Part shown: in pieces, positions 1 through 11,905 of the stretch
Layout: each line of letters opens with the position of its first letter
Position numbering within the stretch: the first letter of the stretch is position 1
Made by a program: the position numbers and the translations under genes
Assembly (NCBI RefSeq): GCF_030272615.1
Contig: NC_081414.1
Coordinates: 908,557,009-908,615,008 of the forward strand
Length of the DNA stretch: 58,000 bases
Source: Cryptomeria japonica
Taxonomy: Eukaryota > Streptophyta > Pinopsida > Cupressales > Cupressaceae
Reading direction: 5' to 3'
Notes under the pieces: generated by a model
Told to the model about the DNA's origin: nothing
The model's input: the letters and a program-made list of their open reading frames with translations, nothing else
Databases searched by the model: none

Positions 1-223
1 AGATTATTTTGATCTCTTCATCTCCCAATTCCTCTATGTTATAGTGAATGTAAATTCTAGGGTCTTTAGCATAAACAACTCCTTTTGGTATTTGAGAGAA
101 AGCACCTACATTGTCATCTGTCTTTGCTACCTCAGGAACTAGTTGAAATACGAGCCTAGGGCATTTTATAACCTTGACTACAATAGGGTTTGCTATATAT
201 TCAAGTGCAGAGGTGGATGCCAT
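1..223 (-). pseudogene. Family A ORF2, N-terminal fragment
   Basis: The ATG at 223-221 begins a frame open to the window edge. Its roughly 74 residues match the start of ORF2 at 15918 at about three quarters of positions by eye, including the shared stretch FQLVPEVAK. At codon 21, where the 15918 copy has a stop, this copy has cysteine, so that stop is a later lesion. Function unknown. Listed as partial because the rest lies outside the window. Confidence 0.75.
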
Positions 224-528
224 GATGATAAATACCTTTTTCTGTCTTTGGATGGATTGATTGCTTGAAATGCTTCGCCTCTTTGCTTGAAATCCCTTAG
301 CTCTGCAAATTTCATGCTCTATGAATGTTTAAAATCATGGTGAAATGAAATGGAGCCAAAACCACAAATTTATAATATTTATTTGCCATCTACCACATTT
401 AATGCATGCCGGTTAAGTATTCACTTAACATTGTCTACTGGTAATGAAGTAATTTCCAACTTCTCATCTCTAACTGAGGGAATAATAGCACGTGTCATTA
501 GATTGCCAAACCCTCAAGGAAACTTTCT

Positions 529-1654
529 TCAATTTGATGAAGAACTTCCTGCAGGTGGAGCACTACTCTGTCCTACTGGTGAAGCATCACTATGTCCTAC
601 TGGTGAAGTATTGATTGGTTCTACCAGTGGAGGAGTATTTCCAACATTTAGATCAGCTTTTCTAATCCAACTTTTTCTTTACCTTTCAAGCTAGAACTTT
701 TGTTGTCTACCAGTGATCCTTTACTTCTATAGAATTTTGCAATATGCCCAATCTTGTTATATGCATAACAAGTCACATTATTCTTCTGAATATCTTTCCC
801 ATAACCTATGTCGGTTTGTGTTTTGCATTGATTAGATAAATGTCCAAATCTTCCACAAACATAACATCTCACATTCATTCTGCAATTTTTCAAAGTTGTG
901 ACCAACTTTGTTGCATTTTGAACATTGATCAGTGGGTGTGGATATTCTGATAATTTATAGATCTACATTAATTTTCTCTATGACCATACTTATTACAGTT
1001 AAAGCATTTTCCATTGAATTTATAAGCATGAGGTTGCCTTACCGGTTTGTTGTGATCCTGTGTGTTTGCAGTACTGGAGCTTTCACCAACTTCAAAGCCA
1101 ATTCCAGAAGTGTCACCATTAGGTTTTTGATTCTTCAACAAGTTACCAAGTTCCTCTGAGCTTTTCTTGAATTTTTCTTTATGCTGATTTGCAGTTTCTA
1201 GTTCTCTTTCTAAGACTTCTTTCTACCTCATCAGTTCATTGGAGTCATTCTGAGTGTGCATCAGATCTGTCTTCAATAAATCATTTTCATGGCTAAGTCT
1301 TGTGTTTTCATTTGATGCATCACTTAGTCTTCTGGTCAATTCTTCTTCATTCTTCTTCCTATCTTCAATTTCTTTACAAAATCTCATAGTCATATCCTGC
1401 ATCTCATTCTTTGTTGTCATGTTCTCCAATTTCAGCTTGCTTATCATATCATTAAATGATTCCTTTTCATCATTCCCATTTTGCATCTTTTCACAAAGTT
1501 CTCTTCTCTTATTTCTTGCAATAGTAAGATTCTCTTGAAATGCTTGAATGATATCCTGAGCTGCTTTTAGAACATCTTCTAGTTTGATATTTTTCAATTG
1601 CTTTGTATCATAGTTTGAAAGAGCTGCTTCAAGTTGCTTCATCAGATTTTCCAT
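529..1654 (-). pseudogene. Family A ORF1, coiled-coil and zinc-knuckle gag-like protein, broken
   Basis: The ATG at 1654-1652 follows the primer site at the same spacing as in the relative at 14445. The N-terminal half is a long charged coiled coil (frame open to about 1223). CCHC zinc knuckles follow. The first keeps both leading cysteines (CFNCNKYGH), unlike the relative; the third is intact (CYVCGRFGHLSNQC); the fourth has lost cysteines (CYAYNKIGHIAKFY). An in-frame stop near 1225 and at least one frameshift around 900-960 break the frame. The tail is rich in Pro, Thr and Gly and ends at 529. By analogy with Gag it should package RNA; that is inference. It cannot make a full protein. Confidence 0.8.
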
Positions 1655-1711
1655 CTCTACTGGTGTCAAGATTTTCCTCAAGCTGTTAGGCTTATGAAAA
1701 TAGAGGACCAA

Positions 1712-1723
1712 GCTCTGATACCA
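1712..1723 (-). other. Primer-binding site (initiator Met-tRNA)
   Basis: The minus strand reads TGGTATCAGAGC, the standard plant copia primer site complementary to the 3' end of initiator Met-tRNA, two bases from the LTR end. It fixes the LTR boundary and the element's orientation. Confidence 0.9.
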
Positions 1724-1725
1724 AT

Positions 1726-2525
1726 CATTAGGATTCCCATAGATAATGAGAGGGGGGGGTGAATCAGTATGTAATCGGTGAATTGAATTTCTTAACTTAA
1801 AACATGTAGAACATATTATAACAGTGTACCGGTATGCAAGAAATAATGCAATAAACAAAATTAAAAGCATCCACATGAAAAGCACACCATGACACAAGGA
1901 TTTAATGAGGAAACCCGGTGTGGAAAAAACCTCGGTGGGATTTGTGACCAACAATATTCACTTACTGGCCAATAAGAGAATATTACTTACAAGAGGGGCC
2001 TGCACATGCAGGAAGGCCAATTGCCTAGAGCTCACTGCTCAATGGGAAGTCTCACTAACTTACAATGTGGATTATACAAATCCAATATCTTGTACTGCTT
2101 TACAATAGCATCTATAATGCCAGATCCAGTACCGATTTCTACTCTATTCTTTACATAAAACCTTTAAACTATATTTCGCATAATAGGTCTGCCTAATATC
2201 TTTTTCTTCTTTGCTTACAAAATGTCTACAATGATCTCTCTTATATATAAGAGTCATTTTACAACCTCCCAAGTCAGCTTACAAATTTTTTACAATAATA
2301 AACAAAATATAATATATCAAAAATCATGTTGGCCTCTATGTCGGTATGCTTCCTTTCTCTGTGCCAGTGCCGGTGCTGGTGCTGGTGTAGAGTGTGATAT
2401 GTTGATGCCGGTGAACTATCTTGCCGGTGTAATGCCTTGCTGGTGTCATAGGATTGTAAGGTTGTTATCAATGACAAAACCTTCAATCACCTACAATGTC
2501 TCATTGAAGTGTGCATATGCCAACA
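1726..2525 (-). repeat. 5' LTR of A1
   Basis: 800-bp LTR in minus orientation. The outer end reads TGTTGGCATATG on the minus strand; the inner end, next to the primer site, is TGTTAGG changed by two transitions to CATTAGG (plus-strand reading). It holds the LTR-end hairpin with a C-rich loop at 1743-1770 (one arm mismatch). Only one copy of the 57-bp U3 unit is present, against three in the LTRs at 13434 and 19335. Confidence 0.85.
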
Positions 2526-3492
2526 AGGTGAAAGTGATTATGAGGTGGTGATGATGTGTTTGATGGAAGACAAGTTTTTGTGAAATGTTTATTTTGAAGA
2601 TGGATCTCAAGCACTAAAGGTTGGATGTTATCAAAGTTCTTTGTGAATTGCTCTTGTGTTTTCAACAATTTTGATGTGATGAGGTATATCAAGGTTTGAG
2701 ATGTGTTACAAACCAAGCTACCTAGCAATGAGAGGATGCACTCATAAACTAGTTTTAACCTATGTAGAAATGCCTCTTAGGATGATTGATACTAGATGTA
2801 GAGACACTCTAAAAGTGATCTATTGGTTTGATTTAAGAAATATTTTTAAAAGAACTAAGGATAAGAACCTTTTTGTGTTTTGGAGAGATGAATGGATTTT
2901 GTGATTTATGGAAGTGAAAGTGGGTAGAATATGGACCTCAATAAAAACTTTATATCACAAAGGGGGTTTCTACTTCTTCCTCTCTCTTAGGGGTTGGTGG
3001 TTCCCCTTGAGCTTTGTTATAGGTGATACAGATTTTTGGAAAGAAAGCGGGATTGATCTTGCCCCCTTTATTTTTGTGATAATCCAAGGCTCTATATTGA
3101 GTAAAAGTTCTATTTTTCAAAGGCTCTTTGTCAAATTCATTGGATTTTCCTTGAAGATACAAGTGAATATGGTGCAAGAAGGCTCTGTGTGAGAGAAAAA
3201 TTAGTCTATTGATATCAAAAAACTTCCTTCTTTTGATTAGAACTTTTGAACCCAATTGTCTCTTCTTCAATTTGGTATTTTGATGAAGATTTCATTTTCT
3301 CAAGATATGAGTGATGGTTATACAAAATGATATTTTGTTTCACTTGTTGATGTTGTTTTGTTTATCAATGTTGGATGCAAATTGTGTTGGATGGATACAT
3401 GGTTTAAAATTGTTTTTGGAATTCTTTGACAAGAAAACACAATAGGCACACAAGCACAATAACCTTACCCCTTTTTCAACAAAAGGAAAAAA
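2526..3492. other. Unassigned sequence between A1 and B
   Basis: No recognisable gene. Short open frames occur on both strands (for example 2908-3192 plus and 2950-3270 minus), but neither resembles a family I know. B inserted at 3492, so this stretch was once joined to 10112 onward. Confidence 0.5.
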
Positions 3493-4932
3493 TGTTGGCA
3501 TTTTGAGTTTGTTGGCATTTTGCATATAGATTGCATTAATGATATGTTGTCATTGATGTCAATTGAACTAGTAAGGGTATTCATGTTATTGCTGATATTG
3601 TTGTTTTTTATATTGGCTAGTAACCAGTAAGAAGAGATTTGTGGAAGATGTTTTAAACCGGTGTGTTAAATTTGTGAGTTGAACCGGTAAACCGGTGTAA
3701 AGGGTTAAACCTTTCTATGCAATGTAACCGATAAACCCTATCAGCTGTTAAACCCTAACCGATCAAGTTTGTTGGTTTATTATTTGATGAGCGGTAATGA
3801 TGGAGACACATGTGATCATTGTATGAGGATAAGTTCAAATTGTTTTGGTGTGTTTGTTTATTGTCTAGGGAGGGAGAAAAGTGGATTGCATCTAATGCAC
3901 AATGCGTGATGAGTTACAAAGTCCGATGAAGCAGTGATCATGGAGTAGTTGGAATTTTCTTGAAGAATGTGAAGAGATTGTCATAATTTCTAACGGTCAA
4001 GATTGTACCGACTTGTTTGTAATCTTGATGATGAGAATTAGGTTTTTGTTGTCTTATCGACCTAATTGATTTGTATTTAAGGTCGATGAAGTTGTTTGTA
4101 AAGGTTATTGGCAAGATTGGCAGAAACCCATTGAGTGTGTTGTTGCCTAACCAGTGAAAGGATCTGCAGTTTGAGTGAAGGCAGATTGAAGCTTAAAAGG
4201 ATCTGATTAAGCAGATGTAGTGCTATTCAGATAGATCAAGAAAACCTATTGTTTTCTAACAATTATAGTAGAAGTGCAATCTCTTAACTGGGTAAGCTCT
4301 AGCAAGCTTGGTTACTCATTAAATCCTCTAACAAGGTGGTCCATTAGCTTCGATTCTTAAATCCTCCAGCGAGGTTACTCCTAACTGGGTATTGTGCTTT
4401 TCATCAAGGCATATTTGTAAATCCCTTAACCAGTTGATTCCTAATCGGAATTAGTTCTTAACAATATTTATTGTAAAGATTTAATAGGCTTGGCTCCTAA
4501 CAGGGCGAGCTTCAAAAGAGTTTAGATAGCTATCCTTGTGAGTCTCATCTCACCGTGTTTTTTACCTATTTGGGTTTTCCACGTATAAACATTTGTGTCA
4601 AGTGGTGAATGTTTTTGTGGTTATGATCTTATGTACTAATTTGATTAACTTCTGATAAGGCATGATAACTAGAAGCATTGAGAGATGAATATGTTGAGTT
4701 ATGATTAAGCATTGTTGATGTTTACAAGATTGAAGTTGTTTACTGTTAAGTTGTCATAACAATCAAACCAGTTGATATCAAATATTCTTATGAATATTGA
4801 TCTTGACTGAGATATGTTTACTTTGTGTTATTGAATTTGAGGTTGGGAACTTTGTATCAGTTTTTCAGCATATTGATTCACCTCCCCGCTCTCAGTATTC
4901 TACCAGATACTTATTCTTTCATCATACCATCA
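3493..4932 (+). repeat. 5' LTR of B
   Basis: 1,440-bp LTR from TGTTGGCATTTTGAG to ...CATACCATCA. A TATA-like GTATTTAAGG lies at 4073-4082 inside an inverted repeat (CGACCT...AGGTCG). An array of short CCYTAACNRGG mini-palindromes spans about 4270-4510. The LTR-end hairpin is at 4870-4898. Confidence 0.92.
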
Positions 4933-4934
4933 AT

Positions 4935-4946
4935 TGGTATCAGAGC
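4935..4946 (+). other. Primer-binding site of B
   Basis: TGGTATCAGAGC, two bases after the LTR end; complementary to the initiator Met-tRNA 3' end. Confidence 0.93.
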
Positions 4947-5004
4947 ATCTCAGGTCCTCTTTAATCTAAAAGCCTAATAGCTTGAGGAAAAGATCTTGTA
5001 GATC

Positions 5005-5199
5005 ATGATAGGCCATATAGTAGCTAATTTCCCTAATGGTGAAAATGAATACAAGAAAGACAAATTTAAGAAGTATAAGGGTAAAGGCAAGAGAGATTGT
5101 CTTGTAGCTATTGACAGTGGTATTACTGATGAAGAATCTGATGATGATGCTAGTGAAGATATTATTTTTGTAGCTATTAAGGAAGAAATATCAGATTAG
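5005..5199 (+). pseudogene. Gag C-terminal remnant of B
   Basis: Only the C-terminal end of a copia Gag survives. It opens with a fragment that looks like the second half of a zinc knuckle (IGHIVANFP, last Cys lost), then a Lys-rich stretch and an acidic stretch that normally precede the protease. The leader runs straight into this fragment, so roughly the first 200 or more codons (compare the gag at 31163) were deleted. It ends in a TAG at 5197, a likely CAG-to-TAG change, in the same frame as the protease. The ATG at 5005 is probably not a real start. Confidence 0.75.
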
Positions 5200-5217
5200 A
5201 AGGTACTAGTATCTAGG

Positions 5218-8200
5218 ATGGATAACTCTAATGATTGGATCATTGATAGTGGTTGTTCACATCACATGACCGATGATCAGAGAAAATTTCTTTCCCTGAA
5301 GGAATTTGATGGTGGTGTTGTTATATTTGGCAATGACTCACACTATATGGTTAAAGGTAAGGGAGTTATTACTCTTAATGAGAATAGCAGTGTTGATGAT
5401 GTCTATTGGATTGAAGGCCTAAAGTACAATATTTTGAGTGTGGCATAACTTAATGATAGAGGATACCACTGGAGTTTAGAAATGGTATGTGCAAAATCTT
5501 TGACAACAAAGGTGTATTGATTGCAATTGGGAAAAAGACCATAGGTAATCTATTTCATCTTAATCCTAAAGTTAGCAACTATTTGATTGCAAAAATAGAT
5601 GATAGCTGGCTTTGGCATAGGAGATTTTGCCATATAAATTTTGACAATATTGTTAAAGTAAGAAAGTCAAAGACAGTAAGAGGTTTGCCTCAGCTAGACA
5701 AACCGATTAATGCTCTTTGTAAAGAATGTCAGTTAGGAAAGATGACTTCTTCAACTTTCAAGAGAAAGTCCTTCTCAATGAAGAACTTGTTAGATTTGGT
5801 TCATACAGATCTATGTGGACCAATAAGAACAAGAAGCATTCAAGGTGATAGATATTTCATGATTTTCACTGATGATTGTTCAAAGATGATGTGGGTCACT
5901 TTCTTGAAGGATAAGAATTAAGCTTTTGGTAAATTCAAGGCATTTAGAGCCTTAGTTGAGAAAGAGAGTGGCAAAATGATAAAATGTCTGAGAACATATC
6001 AAGGTGGTGAATTTACTTCCGAAGAATTCACTAAGTACTGTGATGAGAATGGTATCAAGTGGTAGCTTTCTGCACCAAGAACACCACAACAGGATGGTAT
6101 AGCAGAGAGAAAAAACTGATCATTGGTTGAAGCTGCTAGGACTATGTTGATACAATGAGGTGTAGCAAAATTTTTTTGGAAAGAAGCTGTAAGTACAACT
6201 ATCTACACAATGAACTGAGTTCTGGTGAAAAGAGGTAAGGACAAGACCCCTTATGAATACTGGTATGGGAGATCACCTGATGTTAGCTATTTTAAGATAT
6301 TTGGAAGCAAATGTTTTATTAAAAGAGGCGATTACATAAGCAAGTTTGAAGCTAAGAGTGATGAAGGAAAATTTATTGGCTATTCCACCAAGAGTAAGGC
6401 CTATAAATGCTTCAACAACCAGACATAGAAAATTGTTGAGAGTGTTGATGTTTGTGTAGATGAATGTCCTGAAGTTTCAGATGGAACCAAATATGAGAAG
6501 AAGGATGAAGATCCTTGTATTTTTCTTTTGGAACCTGAAACTGTTAAATCAAAAATCGATAAAGAAAATCTTGATGTCCTTGTTCAACCTGAACAAATAA
6601 ATTTTGAAAAAGATGATAATGAAGAAGCTGAACCTGAAGAGAATGATCATGTTATTCCTAGGTATGTGAGACTGAATCATAGTCCTTAACAGATTATTGG
6701 GGATAAGGATGCTGGAGTACTAACTAGAAGGAGAATAAGAGAGAACTCTTGCATGATCTCCACCTTTGAAGCTAGAAGTGCTAAGGAGGCATTTGTTGAT
6801 GATCATTGGGTTAAAGCTCTAGAGGAGGAGTTGGATCAAATTGAGAAGAACAACTCTTGGACCTTGGTACCTCGATCGGTAAACAAGAATGTTATAGGTA
6901 CTAAATGGGTGTTCAAAAACAAGTTAAATGAAGATGGTGTTGTAGTTCGCAACAACGCAAGATTAGTATGCAAAGGTTATGCGCAAGAAGAAGGAGAAGA
7001 TTATGGAGAAACTTTTGCACCTGTAGCAATATTGGAAGGTGTCAGAACATTACTTGCACTTGTAACTCATAAGAAGTTCAAGGTATACCAGATGGATGTT
7101 AAGTCTACATTCTTGAATTGGATATTGGAAGAAGAGGTTTATATAGAGCATCCTGATGGTTATGCATTGACAGATAAGGAAGACATGGCATGCAAATTTC
7201 CTAAAGCTTTGTATCGATTAAAGCAAGCACCTTGAGAATGGTATGAACGACTTCATACTCATCTGATGAAGAAAGGCTTTGCTAGAACCAGTGATGACAA
7301 CAACATTTATCTCAAGTCTGAAGGAGATGAAATACTCGTGAATGAAGTATTTGTTGATGACATTATATTTGGAGGTAATGATGACATGAGTAATTGTTTT
7401 GTAGATGAAATGAAGAATAAGTTTGAGATGTCATTAGTAGGGGAAATAAAAATTTTCATAGGCTTGCAGATGCAGAAAATGGAGAATGGTATTTTCTTTA
7501 CTCAATCAAAGTATGTGAAAGAGGTTTTGAAGACTTTTTGTATGAGTTACTGTAAACCAATTGGAACCCCAATGGTTACAGGTTGTAAGTTGTCCAAGGA
7601 AGATGCATATAAGTGTATAGATGAAAAGGAATATAGGTCAATGATTTGTAAATTACACTATGTTGCTCACAATCGACCGGATATTGCCCATGCAGTTGGT
7701 ATTGTTGCTAGATTTTAGAAGAATCCAAAGGAGGCACATCTGATGGCAATCAAGATAATTTTTAGATATTTGAAAGGTACTATTGACTGTGGGTTATGGT
7801 ATCCATATGGTGGAAATATTGATTTGAAGGCATACACATATGCTGATTGGGAAGGAAATATTGATGACCGAAAGAGTACTATCAGTGGAGCATTCTTTCT
7901 AGCAGGAAGGCTAGCTTCATGGAGTAGTAAAAAATAGAGTTGTACTTCACAATCTACTACTAAAGCTGAGTATGTAGCAGCTTATATGAATTACACGCAA
8001 GCTATGTGGATGAGGCACACTTTGGAAGGTTTGAAGATGGAAATCTCAAAATCAATAGAGTTTTTGTGTGATAATACAAGCACAATAAACATTTATAAAA
8101 ATCTTGTTTTGCATGCAAGGACTAAGAAAATTGAATTGAAGTATCACTTCTTGAGGGAAAAATTTCAAAGTAAAGATGTTATCTTGGAGCATGTTTCTAC

Positions 8201-8303
8201 CAAGGAGCAAGTTGCATATATCCTTACCAAACCTCTGCCTAGGACCACTTTCGAGTATCTTAGAATTCACTTGGGGGTTGTCCCTCTTCATGAAGTTAGT
8301 TGA
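5218..8303 (+). pseudogene. pol: Copia pol polyprotein of B, many stops
   Basis: Domains in copia order. Aspartic protease with the DSG catalytic triplet (5245-5253). Pre-integrase HHCC zinc finger, about 5600-5750 (H...H, CKEC). Integrase core from about 5790, with TDLCGP and PQQDGIAERKN. Reverse transcriptase 6753-7700, with GTKWVFK, ARLVCKGYAQEEG and an active site FVDD (7350-7361) where YVDD is usual. RNase H 7743-8303, with the ADW motif and AEYVA, ending in TKPLPR and LGVV. One frameshift near 5465; otherwise one frame with about ten in-frame stops, for example at 5919, 6063, 6117, 6216, 6426, 7233, 7716 and 7935. Most are explained by C-to-T changes at Gln or Arg codons. The family makes the enzymes for cDNA synthesis and integration in the virus-like particle; this copy cannot. 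Confidence 0.93.
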
Positions 8304-8640
8304 GCATGATGCTGATTGCATCAGTCCTTGAATTACTTGTATAATCTTACATGGATTGATGAAGAAGTGGATGTATTCCACAGGGGGAGCATCAAGTTAC
8401 AGTATGATGTTGATGCACAGTGAGAGTAGAATTACATGTTTTACTTTCACTCTGGCATTGTTGTCAAAGTAGGAGAAGAATTATGTGATTGAGGAGAAGA
8501 ATTATGTGTCTTATTAGGTGAACCAGTGGCAGGCTGGAGACAAACAGAGCATGGTGAATACTTGGTAATGTAAACCAGGACTCCTATTCACCAATCTCAG
8601 CAACAATCAAAGGCATTGATATTTCTATTGCTATCAATGC

Positions 8641-8652
8641 CAAAGGGGAAGA
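8641..8652 (+). other. Polypurine tract of B
   Basis: CAAAGGGGAAGA directly before the 3' LTR, the plus-strand DNA primer site. Confidence 0.88.
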
Positions 8653-8653
8653 T

Positions 8654-10111
8654 TGTTGGCATTTAGAGTTTGTTGGCATTTTGCATATAGATTGCATTAA
8701 TGATCTATTGTCATTGATGTCAATTGAATCAGTAATGGTATTCATGTTATTGTTGATATTGTTGTTTTTTATATTAGCTAGTAACCGTAAGAAGAGATTT
8801 GTGGAAGATGTTGTAAACCGGTTTGTTAAATTTGTGAGTTGAATTGGTAAACCGGTATAAAGGGTTAAAACTTTCTATGCAATGTAACCGATAAACCCTA
8901 TCAAATATTAAACCGTAACCGATCAAGTTTGTTGATTTATTATCTGATGAGCGGTAATGATGGAGACACATGTGATCATTGTATGAGGATAAGTTAAAAT
9001 TGTTTTGGTGCATTTGTTTATTGTCTAGGGAAGGAGCAAAGTGGATTGCATCTAATGCACAATGCATGATGAGTTACAAAGTCAGATGAAGTGGTAATCA
9101 TGGTGCAGTTGGAATTTTCTTGAAGAATGTGAAGAGATTGTCATGATTTCTAATAGTCAATATTGTACCGACTTGTTTGTAATCTTGATGATGAGAATTA
9201 GGTTTTTGATGATGAGAATTAGGTTTTTGTTGTGTTACCGACCTAACTGATTTGTATTTAAGGTCGATGAGGCTGCTTGTAAAGGTTGTTGGCATGATTG
9301 GCAGAAACCCATTGAGTATGTTGTTGCCTAACCAATGAATGGATCTACACTTTGAGTGAAGGCAGATTGAAGCTTAATAGGATCTAATCAAACAAATGTA
9401 GTGCTATTCAGAAAGATCAAGAAAACCTGTTGTTTTCTAATAATTACAGTAGAAGTGAAATCCCTTAACCAGGTAAGCTCTAGCAAGATTGGTTACTCAT
9501 TAAACCCTCTAACAAGGTGGTCCATTAGCTTGGATTCTTAAATCCTCCAGTGAGGTTAATCCTAACAGGGTATTGTGCTTTTCATCAAGGCATATTTGTA
9601 AATCCCTTAACCGAGTGATTCCTAACTGGAATTAGTTCTTAATAGTACTTATTATAAAGCTTTAATAGGCCTGACTCCTAATAGGGCGAACTTCATAAGA
9701 GTTTAGATAGCTCACCTTGTGAGTCTCATCTCACTGTAGTTTTTACCTATTTGGTTTTTCCACGTATAAACATTTGTGTTAAGTGGTGAATATTTTTGTG
9801 GTTATGATATTATTTGTTGATTTGATTAACTTATGGTAAGGCATAATAACTAGAAGCATTGAAAGATTAATATGTCGAGTTATTATTAAGCATTGTTGAT
9901 GTTTACAAGATTGAAGTTGTTTACTGTTAAGTTGTCATAACAGTCAAACCGGTTGATGTCAAGTATTCTTATCAATATTGATCTTGACTGAGATATGTTT
10001 ACTTTGTGTGATTTAATTTGAGTTTGGGAACTTTGTATTAGTTTTTCAGTATACTAATTCACCCCCCCTCTCAGTATTCTACTAGATACTTATTATTTCA
10101 TCATACCATCA
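8654..10111 (+). repeat. 3' LTR of B
   Basis: 1,458-bp partner of the LTR at 3493, from TGTTGGCATTTAGAG to ...CATACCATCA. It contains a short internal duplication (TTTTTGATGATGAGAATTAG region, about 9185-9225) missing from the 5' copy, the TATA/inverted-repeat block near 9235-9268, the mini-palindrome array at about 9460-9690, and the LTR-end hairpin at 10051-10077. Confidence 0.92.
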
Positions 10112-11610
10112 AAAAATAGGTGTGGGTCTAAATCAACCAAATCATGAAATTTTTGACCCTTTTTACAAATATATTTTATGTTTCCCAAAGCCTAAAGTTG
10201 GCCCAAATTATTACTGGTCTGACACAAGATGAAGAAAACTCAAACACTTTTTATCCCTAAGGTCAATGGCTAGTTGCAATATATTTAGCCCACATCTTGA
10301 TATTTCTTTGACTTTGGTACTACATACCTTATGAATCTTGTCGTGGTAGGTAAGGATGTGATATAATAAGTCTTTCCCAAGCATAACATATAGATGATCC
10401 CTATGATGGGGAGTCACCACTTTTATCAAGCTACAAGTAGCCTTTCAGAAAGACCTGTTTCTACTCAAGGAAATATGTATGGTGAGTATCTTGGGAGAAA
10501 AACCATCTATGCTCTTGCACTAAACTTTTCACAAATATCCTCAATCAATAGAACGAGTGGGCTACTATAATAAAAGGTGTCTAGCAATGTTAATGTTTTT
10601 GGACGTAAGTTCATTCTGTAGTGACTCACTTAAGAGGCTTGTAACTTGTCATGGGGCCCATATGACCTTTCGGCAAGTTACACTGTAGGAAAAACTACAC
10701 CCAAGGCTACAGCTTTCACTCTCACCTGATTTCTATAGCGGCTTGAAGGATTTACCGTGTAAGGTCGTTCCCACGAGTGATGTGTCTCTTGGCAGGGCTC
10801 TCTTAAAAATAAACTTTTTTGAGCGTTACTAACAATTTTCTCTTGCACCTAGGACCATGAGAGCCAAGGGAGAGGATAGTGTGTGTTAGAAAATGGGACC
10901 GCTCTATAGATTTTTTGCACAAGCATGCCAAACACTAAAAACACTTGTTCTTTTTAACTGCTTTATCGCAATGTGATCTATATGCTATTTGGAGAATTGC
11001 TCCAACCACCATGGTGTTCTTTTTATTATCACAAGGAAATTTGTTATCTAACTAGGAAATTGAAAATCTTGGTCAACCAAATCAAAAGCACATTTGCTCA
11101 AAGTAAAAGTGTTTGTAAACAAAATGGATAAGTTGTTTGTTCTTTTTAACTTGCAAAATAAAAAGTTGATTGTGAATTTTATCCTTGCAAGAAATGAAAG
11201 TGTGTTTGTTTGTTTTAAACCCAAAATGAAAAGTTTGTCCCTAACTTGTAGGAAAAGAAAATTTTGTTTGTTTGAATTTTGTGGTTCTTTTTAACTTTGC
11301 AAACTAAAATTCTTTTTAAGCCCAAATTGAAAATTTTGTTGATTTTAGTCCAAAATGAAAGATGAAGTTTGTTTTAAACCAAAAGGAAAGTGAATTCTTT
11401 TTAAAACTAACTTTAAAAAGCAAAGCTAGAAAGAAAAAGAAATAAAATTCCTAATTTTTAACTCCTTGAATCCTGCAAAACAAAAAGGTTAGCAAACTTG
11501 CACAATAAAAGAAAACGGTTAGTGAAATGAAGGTTTTTGGTGGGCTTCTACAAGCCTAAAATTTTAATCTTTTCGGTTAGACAAATATTTTTTTCAACTC
11601 TTTGTTATGA

Positions 11611-11905
11611 AAGCGCTACTCTGTGTAAACAAAGAAGTGCCACTTTAAGAAAAAAGTGTTGAAGGACTAACAGACGTGCTAAAATAACACCAACAGTGCT
11701 AAAAGATAGATAGAAGCGCTAATTAAAACTGTTCAACAAAATGAAAATTATGTCAGATAGAGAGCGCAAAGGCACTAAAAAGATTACAATAGCGCTATAA
11801 CTCAGACAAAGGTGCTAATTCTGAAACAAAAGTGCCAGAACTTGGACAAAAGCACTAAATCTTCTATTGTCAAAGGTGCTAATATGTGTGTCAATAGCGC
11901 TAAAG
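11611..11905 (+). repeat. Cluster of GCGCTAA/GTGCTAA words
   Basis: About a dozen copies of a degenerate word (GCGCTAA, GTGCTAA, GTGCCA, GCACTAAA) at irregular 15-40 bp spacing, for example near 11613, 11676, 11716, 11791, 11813, 11875 and 11898. Spacers are A-rich and not conserved. Function unknown. Confidence 0.55.

Larger units (their letters stand above)
1..2525 (-). mobile_element. Family A LTR element A1, 5' part
   Basis: Minus-strand LTR retrotransposon running off the left window edge. Read on the minus strand it has a 5' LTR (2525 to 1726), a primer-binding site, a zinc-knuckle ORF1 and the start of ORF2. It aligns along its whole visible length with the complete relative at 13434-20270. 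No protease, integrase or reverse transcriptase is seen before the window ends. The other LTR is outside the window, so the target duplication cannot be tested; the five bases next to the outer end are AGGTG. Confidence 0.85.
3493..10111 (+). mobile_element. Ty1/copia element B, complete but inactive
   Basis: 6.6-kb element with both LTRs, primer site, gag remnant, full-length pol order (protease, integrase, reverse transcriptase, RNase H: the copia order) and polypurine tract. It is flanked by AAAAA on both sides, a possible 5-bp target duplication that is weak evidence because it is low-complexity. The LTRs differ at about a dozen positions in the first 165 bp by eye, so the insertion is old. 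Most of gag is deleted and pol carries many stops. Confidence 0.93.

Noticed and set aside
2950-3270. 106-codon minus ORF, briefly considered as organelle-derived
   Set aside because: No residue pattern I can tie to a chloroplast or mitochondrial protein; the opposite strand is equally open.
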